Shown one piece after another: positions 8,714 through 16,586 of a stretch of DNA of 43,101 bases. The notes under the pieces are model-generated. The model made no database searches and was not told where the DNA came from. It saw only the letters and a list, made by a program, of their open reading frames with translations. The position numbers and the translations under genes are program-made. The stretch is from Clostridia bacterium (GTDB taxonomy: Bacteria > Bacillota > Clostridia > Oscillospirales > Butyricicoccaceae): contig JAFOPS010000017.1 in NCBI GenBank assembly GCA_017394205.1, positions 1-43,101 on the forward strand, read 5' to 3'. Each line of letters opens with the position of its first letter. The first letter of the stretch is position 1.

Positions 8714-9235
8714 ATGCAGATCTGCCTGACCGATCTTGTTTCCGCGCCTTCGCAGCGGATCCGGTTCGATTATACCATAGATCTCTCCAAAGAGGAAGTG
8801 GCTTTTTCGTTTCCGTTTCAAAAGCCCGTCCGCATGGTGGGAGAAGTGGCGGACGCCGCCGGCGTCATCACCCTGCGGGCTCAGGTGCAGACGCGGGTCT
8901 TCACCCGGTGCGCCCGGTGCGACCGTCCGGTGGAATACGACAAGGTCACGCCGGTGGAGTTTCTTTTGGTAAAGGGTCTGGCCAACGGCGAGGAGGACCT
9001 GCCCGACGGGATGTATCTGGTGGAGTCCGACCGGGTGGAGCTGGACGAGATCCTGATCCCGGAGCTGCTGCTGGATATGGAGATGACCGTCCTGTGTCGG
9101 GAAGATTGCAAGGGTCTCTGTCCCAAGTGCGGCAAAAACCTCAATGACGGCGACTGCGGCTGCGACCGCCGGGAGATCGATCCCAGGCTGGCTGTGCTGC
9201 AGGAGTTTCTGGATCGAAAAAAAGAACATAAATAA
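8714..9235 (+). CDS. yceD: YceD/DUF177 family protein
   Basis: A 173-residue DUF177 protein. The middle part has CARCDRPVEY and the end has CREDCKGLCPKCGKNLNDGDCGC, the Cys pairs usual in Firmicute members and probably a zinc site. YceD genes precede rpmF across bacteria, and family members have been linked to 23S rRNA accumulation; a molecular activity is not settled. The ATG at 8714 is chosen over an upstream TTG because AAAGGGG lies 6 bases before it. Confidence 0.9.
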   Translation: MQICLTDLVSAPSQRIRFDYTIDLSKEEVAFSFPFQKPVRMVGEVADAAGVITLRAQVQTRVFTRCARCDRPVEYDKVTPVEFLLVKGLANGEEDLPDGMYLVESDRVELDEILIPELLLDMEMTVLCREDCKGLCPKCGKNLNDGDCGCDRREIDPRLAVLQEFLDRKKEHK

Positions 9236-9277
9236 GTGTGAAATATATTTTGTTTCCATAGATTAGGAGGTGTCGAA

Positions 9278-9466
9278 ATGGCAGTACCGAGAGCGCGAAT
9301 TTCCAAGCAGCGTCGCGACAAGCGCCGCAGTTCCCACTGGAAGCTGGCTCTGCCCGGCCTGGTGAAGTGCCCCAAGTGCGGCGAGCCCGTTCTGTCCCAC
9401 AGAGCCTGCAAGGCTTGCGGCTATTACGCCGGCCGTAAGGTGTTGGAAGTTGCAGAGGAAAAATAA
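9278..9466 (+). CDS. rpmF: 50S ribosomal protein L32
   Basis: 62 residues, the expected L32 length. N-terminus [18 protein letters not shown] and zinc-ribbon pairs KCPKCGEP and CKACGYY, so this is the zinc-binding (C+) form. It sits 42 bases after yceD with TTAGGAGGTG as ribosome site, the classic yceD-rpmF pair. Confidence 0.96.
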   Translation: MAVPRARISKQRRDKRRSSHWKLALPGLVKCPKCGEPVLSHRACKACGYYAGRKVLEVAEEK

Positions 9467-9477
9467 AGCAGCATAAG

Positions 9478-9510
9478 AAATGGAGAGGGCCGCGGTCTTC
9501 TCCATTTTTT
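9478..9510 (+). terminator. Terminator after rpmF
   Basis: 9-bp stem AAATGGAGA (9478-9486) / TCTCCATTT (9499-9507) with a GC-rich 12-base loop and a T run. Confidence 0.75.
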
Positions 9511-9557
9511 ACTGAACGCCGCTCCGCGGCAAAGGCGAACGCAAAGGGGGAGTGAAT

Positions 9558-10868
9558 GTGTCCGCCGTTATCACCAGGGTCGACCCCCGCTCTCCGGCGG
9601 ACAAAGCCGGCCTGCGGGTGGGCGAAACGCTTCTTTCCATCGGGGATCACGCCGTCCGCGACGTGATGGATTACAAATTTTATTCCTACGACCCCCATAT
9701 CACGCTCCGGGTGCGGGACGCCGGGGGGAGCGAGCGCACCGTTTCCGTCCGCAAGCGGGAGGGACAGGACCTGGGGCTGGAGTTCGAAACTTATCTGATG
9801 GACGCCCAGAAGGGCTGCGCCAACAGATGCGTCTTTTGCTTTATCGACCAGCTTCCGAAGGGGATGCGCAAAAGCCTTTATTTTAAGGATGACGACGCGC
9901 GCCTTTCCTTCTTGCTGGGCAATTACATCACCATGACCAATCTCAGCGACGAGGACGCGGACCGGATCATCCGCATGCACATCTCGCCGCTGAACATCTC
10001 GGTGCACGCCACCGACCCCGACCTGCGCGCGAAAATGCTGGGCAATCCCCGGGGCGGCGAAAGTCTGCGGCATCTGTATGCCTTTGCCCGGGCAGGGATA
10101 AAGATCCACGCGCAGATCGTCTGCTGCCCCGGCTGGAACGACGGGGCGCAGCTGGAAAAGACGCTGGCCGACCTGTCGGCGCTGTATCCCGCGGTAGAGA
10201 GCGTGGCGGTGGTGCCCGTGGGGCTCACCAGACACCGGGAGCATCTGCCCCATCTGGACCCGGTGGACGAGGGAAAGGCCCGCGCCATCCTGCGCGTCAT
10301 CGACGCCCGCAGGGAAAAGAATCTGGCCGATTACGGCTGCGCCATCGTGTCGGCCGCCGACGAGCTCTATCTCAAGGCGCATCTGCCGCTCCCGGGCCCG
10401 GATTATTATGAGGGCTATCTCCAGCTGGACAATGGCGTAGGGCTGATGACGCTGTTTGAAGAGGAGCTGCGGGGCGCGCTGACCATGGAAGAGCCGGACA
10501 TCCCCGCGCCGTCGCCCTTTACCATCGCCTGCGGGCTGGCGGCGGCGCCCTTTATGGAGCGCATGTGCGGACTGATCCGGGAAAAATGCCCCGGACTGAC
10601 CTATCAGGTCATCGGCATCCGCAACGAGTTTTTCGGCGAGACGGTGGACGTCTCCGGTCTGGTCACCGGCGGAGACCTGCAAAAGCAGCTCCGGGGAAAT
10701 CTGGCGGGCCGGCGTCTGCTGTTGCCCGTCGTTATGCTGCGGGACAGGCAAAACGTCTTTTTGGACGACGTGACCCCCGAGGATCTGGAACGGGAGCTGG
10801 GGGTGAAAGTCCTTCCCGTGGAGATCGACGGCGGGACGTTTCTGGACACTGTTTTGGAATATATCTGA
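9558..10868 (+). CDS. DUF512 protein: PDZ plus radical-SAM
   Basis: About 436 residues. The N-terminal 60 residues are a PDZ-like domain (VDPRSPADKAGLRVGETLLSI). Next come the radical-SAM cysteines in GCANRCVFCF (C-x3-C-x2-C), which would bind a 4Fe-4S cluster and S-adenosylmethionine. The rest is the DUF512 domain with GIRNEFFGETVDVSGL near the C-terminus. The reaction is unknown for the family. In Firmicutes this gene often precedes der, as here. I prefer the GTG at 9558 (GGGGGAG five bases upstream) over the GTG at 9552, which would sit too close to the ribosome site. Confidence 0.88.
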   Translation: MSAVITRVDPRSPADKAGLRVGETLLSIGDHAVRDVMDYKFYSYDPHITLRVRDAGGSERTVSVRKREGQDLGLEFETYLMDAQKGCANRCVFCFIDQLPKGMRKSLYFKDDDARLSFLLGNYITMTNLSDEDADRIIRMHISPLNISVHATDPDLRAKMLGNPRGGESLRHLYAFARAGIKIHAQIVCCPGWNDGAQLEKTLADLSALYPAVESVAVVPVGLTRHREHLPHLDPVDEGKARAILRVIDARREKNLADYGCAIVSAADELYLKAHLPLPGPDYYEGYLQLDNGVGLMTLFEEELRGALTMEEPDIPAPSPFTIACGLAAAPFMERMCGLIREKCPGLTYQVIGIRNEFFGETVDVSGLVTGGDLQKQLRGNLAGRRLLLPVVMLRDRQNVFLDDVTPEDLERELGVKVLPVEIDGGTFLDTVLEYI

Positions 10869-10888
10869 CCGCGTCTGAAGCGATTTGT

Positions 10889-10917
10889 TTGATAATTGGT
10901 TACTATTTATTTGATAA
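10889..10917 (+). promoter_or_regulatory. Possible promoter of der-plsY
   Basis: TTGATA at 10889-10894, 17-bp spacer, TGATAA at 10912-10917, in a short AT-rich gap of a GC-rich region. The -10 is a weak match. Confidence 0.4.
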
Positions 10918-10930
10918 GGGAGGGATCGCC

Positions 10931-12259
10931 ATGGAAAAGCCGGTGATCGCCATTGTGGGCAGGCCCAATGTGGGCAAGTCTCTGTTGTTCAACCGCATCA
11001 CCGAAAAGCGCACCGCCATCGTGGAGGATACGCCCGGCGTCACCCGGGACCGCATCTATGGCGAAGCCGAATGGCGCAGCAAGCCCTTCGTGGTGGTGGA
11101 TACCGGCGGCATCGAGCCCCGGTCCGACGATCAGATCCTGAAATTCATGCGCCAGCAGGCTCTGATCGCCATCGACCACGCCAGCGTGGTGATTCTGGTC
11201 ACCGATATCCGCACCGGCGTCACCGCCGCCGACGAAGAGGTGGCCGCCATGCTGAAAAAGGCGCAGAAGCCCATCGTGCTGGCCGTCAACAAAATGGATG
11301 CGCCGGGCAATCCGCCTGCGGAGTTTTACGAGTTTTACAATCTGGGTCTGGGCGACCCGGTGGGCATCTCGGCGCTTCACGGCAACGGCACCGGCGATCT
11401 GCTGGACGCCTGTTTCGCCCTGCTGCCCGACGAGGCGTGGGACGACGCTTCGGGCGACGAGGGCATCAAGGTGGCCGTGATCGGAAAGCCCAACGCCGGA
11501 AAGAGTAGCCTGGTAAACTGCGTCACCGGCGAGGAGCGGGTGATCGTCAGCAACATCCCCGGCACCACCCGGGACAGCATCGACAGCCGCGTGGAGCGAA
11601 ACGGGGAGATCTTTACCTTTATCGACACGGCTGGCATCCGCCGCAAAAGCCGGGTGGACGAGGCCATCGAGCGGTTCTCCGTTTTGCGGGCGCAGATGGC
11701 CGTCGAGCGGGCCGACGTGTGCGTCCTGATGATCGACGCCGAGACCGGCATCACCGATCAGGACACCAAGATCGCCGGCCTGGCCCACGAGGCGGGCAAG
11801 GCCGCCATCATCGCCGTGAACAAGTGGGATCTCATCGAAAAAGAAACCGGCACCCAGAAGGAATATGAAAACAAGATCCGCACCGAGCTGGCCTATATGC
11901 CCTATGCGCCCATGATCTTCCTTTCGGCGAAAACCGGCCAGCGGGTGGAAAACCTTTTTGCTCTTATTAAAAAGGTCTATGAGGCGGCCAACACCCGCAT
12001 CACCACCGGTCAGCTCAATTCCATTCTGGCCGACGCCACCGCCCGGGTCCAGCCGCCCACCGACAAGGGCCGCCGGCTCAAGATCTTTTACATGACCCAG
12101 GCCTCGGTCTGCCCGCCCACCTTCGTCTGCTTCTGCAACGACGCGAAGCTGTTCCACTTCTCGTATCTGCGCTATCTGGAGAATCAGATCCGTCAGGTCT
12201 ACGGGCTGGAGGGGACCCCCGTCAAGATGGTGGTGCGCCAGCGGGGCGAGGATCTGTGA
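10931..12259 (+). CDS. der: Ribosome-assembly GTPase Der (EngA)
   Basis: 442 residues with two tandem GTPase domains and a C-terminal KH-like domain, the Der layout. First P-loop GRPNVGKS at residues 10-17, with DTPGVTRD and NKMD following. The second domain has GKPNAGKSS, DTAGIRRK and NKWD. The KH-like part begins near TRITTGQLNSIL. Der acts in 50S subunit maturation. Oddity: the P-loop Ser17 is followed by Leu where most Der proteins have Thr. Start ATG at 10931 after GGGAGGG. plsY follows after 4 bases. Confidence 0.96.
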   Translation: MEKPVIAIVGRPNVGKSLLFNRITEKRTAIVEDTPGVTRDRIYGEAEWRSKPFVVVDTGGIEPRSDDQILKFMRQQALIAIDHASVVILVTDIRTGVTAADEEVAAMLKKAQKPIVLAVNKMDAPGNPPAEFYEFYNLGLGDPVGISALHGNGTGDLLDACFALLPDEAWDDASGDEGIKVAVIGKPNAGKSSLVNCVTGEERVIVSNIPGTTRDSIDSRVERNGEIFTFIDTAGIRRKSRVDEAIERFSVLRAQMAVERADVCVLMIDAETGITDQDTKIAGLAHEAGKAAIIAVNKWDLIEKETGTQKEYENKIRTELAYMPYAPMIFLSAKTGQRVENLFALIKKVYEAANTRITTGQLNSILADATARVQPPTDKGRRLKIFYMTQASVCPPTFVCFCNDAKLFHFSYLRYLENQIRQVYGLEGTPVKMVVRQRGEDL

Positions 12260-12263
12260 TCCT

Positions 12264-12896
12264 ATGGCGGAGCATGAGATCTGGGCATGGCTGCTCACTG
12301 CGGCGGCAGGCTATCTGCTGGGGTCGGTGAGCGGCGCCATCGTGGCCTCCTTTACCCGGCACAACGAGGATATCCGCCGATTCGGCAGCGGCAACGCCGG
12401 GCTGACCAACGCGCTGCGTACCTACGGCGTCCGCAACGCCGCCATGGTTGCGGGGATCGACCTGGGAAAGACCGTGCTGGCCGTGCTTTTCGGCCTTTGG
12501 CTGCTGGGAAGACCCTGGGGGCTGATCCTGGGCGGCGGAGCCGCTGTCCTGGGCCACGTGTTCCCGCTTTACTACCGCTTTCGCGGCGGCAAGGGCATCC
12601 TCTGCGGCGCGGCCCTGCTGCTGATGCTGGACTGGAGGGTCTTTCTGATAACGGCGGCGGTCTTTGCCGCTGCCGTGGCGGTGAGCAAAACGGTATCCGT
12701 GGGCTCGGTGCTCGCCTGCGCGGCGGCGCCCATCCTATGCGTGCTGCTGCGGGAAGGAAAGGCCGAGACCGTTTTCATCACGCTGACGGCCGCCCTGCTG
12801 CTCTGGATGCATCGGGAAAACCTCAGGCGCATCGAACGGGGCGAGGAAAAGCCCACCGTTGCGGCAAAGCGTCGGCCCCGCCGGAGGCAGCCTTGA
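12264..12896 (+). CDS. plsY: Glycerol-3-phosphate acyltransferase PlsY
   Basis: 210-residue integral membrane protein with about five hydrophobic segments. Family motifs: GSGNAGLTNALRTYG near residue 40 and YYRFRGGKG near residue 110. It transfers an acyl group from acyl phosphate (made by PlsX) to glycerol 3-phosphate, the first step of phospholipid synthesis. Very basic C-terminal tail (KRRPRRRQP). Four bases after der, same transcript. Confidence 0.93.
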   Translation: MAEHEIWAWLLTAAAGYLLGSVSGAIVASFTRHNEDIRRFGSGNAGLTNALRTYGVRNAAMVAGIDLGKTVLAVLFGLWLLGRPWGLILGGGAAVLGHVFPLYYRFRGGKGILCGAALLLMLDWRVFLITAAVFAAAVAVSKTVSVGSVLACAAAPILCVLLREGKAETVFITLTAALLLWMHRENLRRIERGEEKPTVAAKRRPRRRQP

Positions 12897-12899
12897 AAA

Positions 12900-12936
12900 G
12901 AAAAAAGCGCTCTGCCATGGCAGAGCGCTTTTCTTT
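12900..12936. terminator. Bidirectional terminator between plsY and rpmB
   Basis: Perfect palindrome, arms AAAAGCGCTCTGCC (12903-12916) and complement (12919-12932), T-rich on both strands. Serves the convergent plsY and rpmB genes. Confidence 0.9.
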
Positions 12937-12952
12937 CAACATCAAACCGCGA

Positions 12953-13141
12953 TCAGATAGCGCGGGTGACCTTGCCGGAACGCAGGCAGCGGGTGCACAC
13001 GTTGATGTGCTTGGGAGTACCGTCAACGATCGCCCGGACGCGGCGGACGTTGGGCTTCCAGGTACGGTTGGTGCGTCTGTGGGAGTGGGAGACCTTGATG
13101 CCAAAGGTCACGCCCTTGCCGCAAACATCGCATTTTGCCAT
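12953..13141 (-). CDS. rpmB: 50S ribosomal protein L28
   Basis: 62 residues, the normal length. N-terminus MAKCDVCGKGVTFG, then SHSHRRTNRTWKPN, and a second Cys pair CTRCLRSGKV, giving a zinc-binding form of L28. Start ATG at 13141 with AAGGAGGTG upstream. Monocistronic, with its own promoter and a terminator shared with plsY. Confidence 0.97.
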   Translation of the reverse strand: MAKCDVCGKGVTFGIKVSHSHRRTNRTWKPNVRRVRAIVDGTPKHINVCTRCLRSGKVTRAI

Positions 13142-13206
13142 TTCTCTGCACCTCCTTCGGCTTAGTCCAAAACGCATTTCCGGTTTCCCGAAAAGCGGCA
13201 AAAAAT

Positions 13207-13235
13207 ATAATAGCACACTCGATCCCGCTTTGCAA
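13207..13235 (-). promoter_or_regulatory. Sigma-A promoter of rpmB
   Basis: Minus strand: TTGCAA (13235-13230), 17-bp spacer, TATTAT (13212-13207), followed by a leader of about 60 bases. Confidence 0.85.
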
Positions 13236-13297
13236 GAAATTTTTTGCTTTTTTCATGCTTTTTTTTGAAAAAACGCCGATTATTTTTCCGGTTTTCC

Positions 13298-13326
13298 TTG
13301 CGCCCGGCAGGCAAGGGGCGTATAAT
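13298..13326 (+). promoter_or_regulatory. Sigma-A promoter of hprK
   Basis: TTGCGC at 13298-13303, 17-bp spacer, TATAAT at 13321-13326, 42 bases before the hprK start. Divergent from the rpmB promoter. Confidence 0.85.
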
Positions 13327-13368
13327 AAATGCAATATTTCCACAGGTTTATCTTTCGGAGGCGATGTT

Positions 13369-14316
13369 ATGGCGACGACCTATTCCGTGGAGCTGCATCA
13401 GATCATCAGCGAATTCCGGCTGGAGGTGGTCTATGGGCCCGAGGATTATCTGGATCAGCTGATCACGCATCGGGCGGTCTATCGTCCGGCGCTGCCGCTC
13501 ACCGGCTTTTTTGAGTATTTCGACGACAACTGCGTGCAGGTCATCGGCCGCGCCGAGGATTTTTATCTCCAGAGCCTGCCTCACGAGCAGCGTCTGGCCA
13601 GCATCGACCGTCTGCTCTCCTGCCATATCCCGCTGCTGGTGCTGGCAAACGGCGTGGAGGCGACGCCGGAGTATGTGGAGTGCGCCAAACGGCACAAGAC
13701 TCCCCTGGTCCGCACGCCGGAAAACACCTCCAACTTCGTTTCGGCGCTTTCGGCCTCCCTCAACGTCCACCTGGGCGAGCGATGCACCATCCACGGCGTG
13801 CTGGTGGAGGTCTACGGCGAGGGCATTCTGCTGAAGGGCGACAGCGGCATCGGCAAGAGCGAGGCCGCCGTGGAGCTGCTCAAGCGCGGCCACCGGCTGG
13901 TGGCCGACGACGCGGTGGATATCAAGCGGGTCTCCAACAAGACGCTGGTGGGGTCTTCTCCCGAGCTGATCCGTTATTTCATGGAGCTGCGGGGCATCGG
14001 GGTCATCGACGTGCGCCGCATCTTCGGCATGGGCGCCGTCAAGCCCACCGAGAAGATCGACCTGATCATCAACCTTCGCCGCTGGGAAGAGGGAAAGCAT
14101 TACGACCGGATGGGCGAGGAGCAGAAATATGAGGAGATCATGGGCCTTGCGGTCCCCGCGCTGGAGGTGCCCATCCGTCCCGGGCGGAACCTGGCGGTGA
14201 TCATCGAGGTGGCGGCCATGAACAACCGCAACAAAAAGATGGGCTACAACGCCGCCCAGGAGCTTTCCGACAAGATCTACGCCAGCATGATCGCCAAGGC
14301 GAACGATCCCGACTGA
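13369..14316 (+). CDS. hprK: HPr kinase/phosphorylase
   Basis: 315 residues, the standard length. Walker A GDSGIGKS is at residues 157-164, followed by HRLVADDAVDIKR and the family signature ELRGIGVIDVRRIFGMGAV. It phosphorylates and dephosphorylates the regulatory serine of HPr and so controls carbon catabolite repression in Firmicutes. ATG at 13369 follows TTCGGAGGCG. HPr itself is not encoded in the window. Transcribed alone; the TPP riboswitch unit begins a few bases after the stop. Confidence 0.96.
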   Translation: MATTYSVELHQIISEFRLEVVYGPEDYLDQLITHRAVYRPALPLTGFFEYFDDNCVQVIGRAEDFYLQSLPHEQRLASIDRLLSCHIPLLVLANGVEATPEYVECAKRHKTPLVRTPENTSNFVSALSASLNVHLGERCTIHGVLVEVYGEGILLKGDSGIGKSEAAVELLKRGHRLVADDAVDIKRVSNKTLVGSSPELIRYFMELRGIGVIDVRRIFGMGAVKPTEKIDLIINLRRWEEGKHYDRMGEEQKYEEIMGLAVPALEVPIRPGRNLAVIIEVAAMNNRNKKMGYNAAQELSDKIYASMIAKANDPD

Positions 14317-14320
14317 CCGC

Positions 14321-14349
14321 TTGACAAACGGGCCGGCCGGGACTATACT
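14321..14349 (+). promoter_or_regulatory. Sigma-A promoter of the TPP riboswitch-thiT unit
   Basis: TTGACA at 14321-14326, 17-bp spacer, TATACT at 14344-14349. It starts about 5 bases after the hprK stop and puts the transcript start near 14356, just before the riboswitch. Confidence 0.88.
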
Positions 14350-14365
14350 ATTGCCGAAAACCGAA

Positions 14366-14440
14366 CAGCAGGGGCGCTGGCATCCGCCGGCTGAGAAGTA
14401 CCCTTTGACCTGATCCGGATAATGCCGGCGTAGGAAGCGA
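14366..14440 (+). ncRNA. TPP riboswitch (THI element)
   Basis: Shows the conserved THI core: GGGGCGCTGGCATC, then CTGAGAAGTACCC, then GACCTGATCCGGATAATG followed by CCGGCGTAGGAAG. The CTGAGA and CTGATC...AATGCC segments are the pyrimidine and pyrophosphate sensing parts. It lies between a strong promoter and a terminator in front of a thiamine transporter gene, so it should shut thiT off by termination when thiamine pyrophosphate is plentiful. Confidence 0.95.
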
Positions 14441-14454
14441 AAACAGAAGCTTTG

Positions 14455-14482
14455 CCGCGCGGCGTTTTGCCGCGCGGTTTTT
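14455..14482 (+). terminator. Riboswitch expression-platform terminator
   Basis: Perfect 9-bp stem CCGCGCGGC (14455-14463) / GCCGCGCGG (14469-14477) with GTTTT loop, followed by five T. Located 15 bases after the TPP riboswitch and 50 bases before thiT. Confidence 0.88.
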
Positions 14483-14533
14483 GTTTCCGTCAGGGCTGCT
14501 CTGTAAAAAAACAACTTACAGGAGGACAAAGAC

Positions 14534-15076
14534 ATGAAACAACATGAAAAACTGCTCACCGTGCTGGAGGGGGCGCTGTGCATCGCGCTGGCTTACGCCC
14601 TCAGCTTTTTCAAGTTCAAGATCTGGCCCGACGGCGGCTCTATCGACATCGTGATGGTGCCCCTGCTGATCTACGCCTGGCGCCGGGGCGCCGGCTGGGG
14701 CGTGATCGCCGGTCTGATCTTCGGCACCATCAAGTGCTTCTTTGCCGGCGGCTTTGCCTGGGGCTGGCAGTCGATCCTGCTGGACTATGTGGTGGCCTAC
14801 GGCGCCGTGGGCCTGGGCGGCCTGCTGCGCAACGGAAAGCACGGCCTGCCGCTGGGCGCCCTGCTGGGCAGCGTCTGCCGCTTTATCGTCCACTTCATCA
14901 GCGGCGTCACCATCTACAAGATTTTGGAGCCCACCGAGTTTGCGGGAAAGACCTTCTCCAACCCCGCGCTGTATTCCGCCGTTTACAACGGCAGCTACAT
15001 GCTGGTCAACCTGATCCTGGCGGTGGTGCTGTGCGCCCTGTTGGAAAAGCCCATGGAAAAGCTGCTGAAAAAATAA
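14534..15076 (+). CDS. thiT: Thiamine ECF transporter, substrate-binding S component ThiT
   Basis: 180 residues with about six membrane helices. Family-typical segments: KIWPDGGSIDIVMVPLLIYAWRRG, and RFIVHFISGV with YNGSYMLVNLI near the end, which line the thiamine pocket in ThiT/YuaJ proteins. It needs the shared EcfA-EcfA'-EcfT energising module, which is not in this window. ATG at 14534 follows AGGAGG. Control by the TPP riboswitch upstream fits the substrate. Confidence 0.94.
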   Translation: MKQHEKLLTVLEGALCIALAYALSFFKFKIWPDGGSIDIVMVPLLIYAWRRGAGWGVIAGLIFGTIKCFFAGGFAWGWQSILLDYVVAYGAVGLGGLLRNGKHGLPLGALLGSVCRFIVHFISGVTIYKILEPTEFAGKTFSNPALYSAVYNGSYMLVNLILAVVLCALLEKPMEKLLKK

Positions 15077-15092
15077 TTACCTGCCTTTTGCG

Positions 15093-15126
15093 GCGGCCCG
15101 GGGTTTCCGGGCCGCTGTTTTTTCTG
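15093..15126 (+). terminator. Terminator after thiT
   Basis: 9-bp stem GCGGCCCGG/CCGGGCCGC with a 5-base loop, then TGTTTTTT. Confidence 0.82.
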
Positions 15127-15144
15127 GAACCTCCGCCCCGGCGG

Positions 15145-15173
15145 GCATAAAACCGCGCGCGGTCCGGTAAACT
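15145..15173 (+). promoter_or_regulatory. Possible sporulation (sigma F/G-like) promoter of ylmC
   Basis: GCATA at 15145-15149 and GGTAAACT at 15166-15173, 16-bp spacer, resemble forespore-type elements. The -10 is imperfect and there is no sigma-A alternative nearby. Tentative. Confidence 0.3.
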
Positions 15174-15207
15174 CTCAACAGAGCAACACCGAAAGGAGGA
15201 ACCCGAT

Positions 15208-15489
15208 ATGTTGGAACGGCTTTCCGGTCTGGCTTGCCGCGAGGTGATCGACCTGAGCACCGGTGCCCGGCTGGGCGGGGTGCGCGACGCGGTGATCGAC
15301 CTGGACCGCGGCAGCGTGACGGCGCTGATCGTGCCGGGACGGCTGCGGAGCCTGGGCCTGCTGGGGAGGGAGGAGGAGATCCGCATCCCGTGGCAGGCGG
15401 TGCAAAAGATCGGGGAAGACCTGATCTTCGTCCGCCTGGGGCGGCAAAGCGCGGGCGAATGGCCCGATCCGGAAGAAAAATTGCCGTAA
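15208..15489 (+). CDS. YlmC/YmxH family PRC-barrel sporulation-type protein
   Basis: 93 residues forming one PRC-barrel domain: CREVIDLSTGARLGGVRDAVIDLDRG, then ALIVPGRLRSLGLLGREEEIRIPW and IGEDLIFVRL. This is the YlmC/YmxH family found in spore formers; the molecular role is not known. The ATG at 15208 follows AAAGGAGG. Single gene between the thiT terminator and the rpsB promoter. Confidence 0.88.
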   Translation: MLERLSGLACREVIDLSTGARLGGVRDAVIDLDRGSVTALIVPGRLRSLGLLGREEEIRIPWQAVQKIGEDLIFVRLGRQSAGEWPDPEEKLP

Positions 15490-15526
15490 AACGGTAAAAA
15501 AATTCCGGTTTTTCGCAAAAAAGCGC

Positions 15527-15555
15527 TTGCATTGGCGCGTCTGTTGTGGTACGAT
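15527..15555 (+). promoter_or_regulatory. Sigma-A promoter of rpsB-tsf
   Basis: TTGCAT at 15527-15532, 17-bp spacer, TACGAT at 15550-15555. Start expected near 15562, giving a leader of about 120 bases. Confidence 0.75.
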
Positions 15556-15561
15556 AATTAG

Positions 15562-15676
15562 GCTGTCGAAGAATGCTACTTCGATGGACTACACACATTG
15601 CGTAAGGCCGAGGGAAGTGCCCGTCAGGGTGCCGGAGCCGATGAGCGTGGTGGAGGAAATAACTTAAAGGAGGACA
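15562..15676 (+). ncRNA. Structured 5' leader of rpsB (candidate autoregulatory RNA)
   Basis: About 115 untranslated bases. Hairpin 1 has a perfect 6-bp stem TCGAAG (15566-15571) / CTTCGA (15579-15584) with a 7-base loop. Further down GTGCCC-GTCA-GGGTGC forms a tetraloop hairpin (15618-15633) enclosed by possible GGC/GCC pairing. The leader ends in the AAAGGAGG site. Ribosomal protein operons often carry such leaders for feedback; I do not recognise this one as a named family. Confidence 0.45.
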
Positions 15677-15681
15677 CAACA

Positions 15682-16485
15682 ATGTCTGTCATTAGCATGA
15701 AGCAGCTGCTGGAAGCCGGCGTCCATTTCGGACACCAGACCCGCCGCTGGAACCCCAAGATGGCCGAATACATCTTTATGGAGAGAAACGGCATCTACAT
15801 CATCGATCTGCAGAAGACGGTGAAAAAGCTGGAAGAAGCGTATTTCTTCGTCCGTGATCTGGCCGCCGAGGGCGGCACCGTCCTGTTCGTCGGCACCAAG
15901 AAGCAGGCGCAGGACGCCGTGAAGGAAGAGGCCGAGAAGGTCGGCATGTACTACGTCAACGCCCGTTGGCTGGGCGGCATGCTCACCAACTTCAAGACCA
16001 TGCGTCAGCGCGTGGAGCGCCTGAATCAGCTCAACCGCATGAGCGAGGACGGCACCTTCGACCTGCTCCCCAAGAAGGAAGTCATCAAGCTCCGCCTCGA
16101 GATCGAGAAGCTGGAGAAATATCTGGGCGGCGTCAAGGAAATGAAGAAGCTGCCCGGCGCTCTGTTCGTGGTGGACCTCCGCAAGGAGAAGAACGCCATC
16201 GCCGAAGCCCGCAAGCTGGGCATCCCCATCGTCGCCATCGTGGACACCAACTGCGACCCCGATGAGGCCGATTACGTCATCCCCGGCAACGACGACGCCA
16301 TCCGCGCCATCAAGCTGATCGCCGCCACCATGGGCGCCGCCATCACCGAGGGCCGCCAGGGCGAGCAGCTCAACGTCTCCGACGAGACCGCTCCCGCCGT
16401 TGAGGAGCAGGCTCCCGTGGACACCACCCCCCGCGCTCCCAGAAAGCGCGCCTCCAAGACCGCGGAGGAGATCGCCGGCGAATAA
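15682..16485 (+). CDS. rpsB: 30S ribosomal protein S2
   Basis: 267 residues. N-terminus [24 protein letters not shown] and [11 protein letters not shown] are diagnostic S2 segments; [19 protein letters not shown] matches the C-terminal conserved part. A charged, Lys/Arg-rich tail follows from about residue 235 ([12 protein letters not shown]), a common extension in Firmicutes. ATG at 15682 after AAAGGAGGACAC. First gene of the rpsB-tsf operon. Confidence 0.97.
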   Translation: MSVISMKQLLEAGVHFGHQTRRWNPKMAEYIFMERNGIYIIDLQKTVKKLEEAYFFVRDLAAEGGTVLFVGTKKQAQDAVKEEAEKVGMYYVNARWLGGMLTNFKTMRQRVERLNQLNRMSEDGTFDLLPKKEVIKLRLEIEKLEKYLGGVKEMKKLPGALFVVDLRKEKNAIAEARKLGIPIVAIVDTNCDPDEADYVIPGNDDAIRAIKLIAATMGAAITEGRQGEQLNVSDETAPAVEEQAPVDTTPRAPRKRASKTAEEIAGE

Positions 16486-16518
16486 GCCCCGGCAGCGGCC
16501 CTGAAACCCCAAACATGA

Positions 16519-16547
16519 CGGGGCGGTGCCTCGCACCGCCCCTTTTC
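16519..16547 (+). terminator. Hairpin between rpsB and tsf (partial terminator)
   Basis: Perfect 10-bp stem GGGGCGGTGC (16520-16529) / GCACCGCCCC (16533-16542), 3-base loop, TTTT. The T run is short, so it may be a leaky terminator that sets the S2 to EF-Ts ratio, or an RNA-processing structure. Confidence 0.65.
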
Positions 16548-16586
16548 GTTTGAAAACAATTTTGATTCTTTAGGAGGATAAATCTT

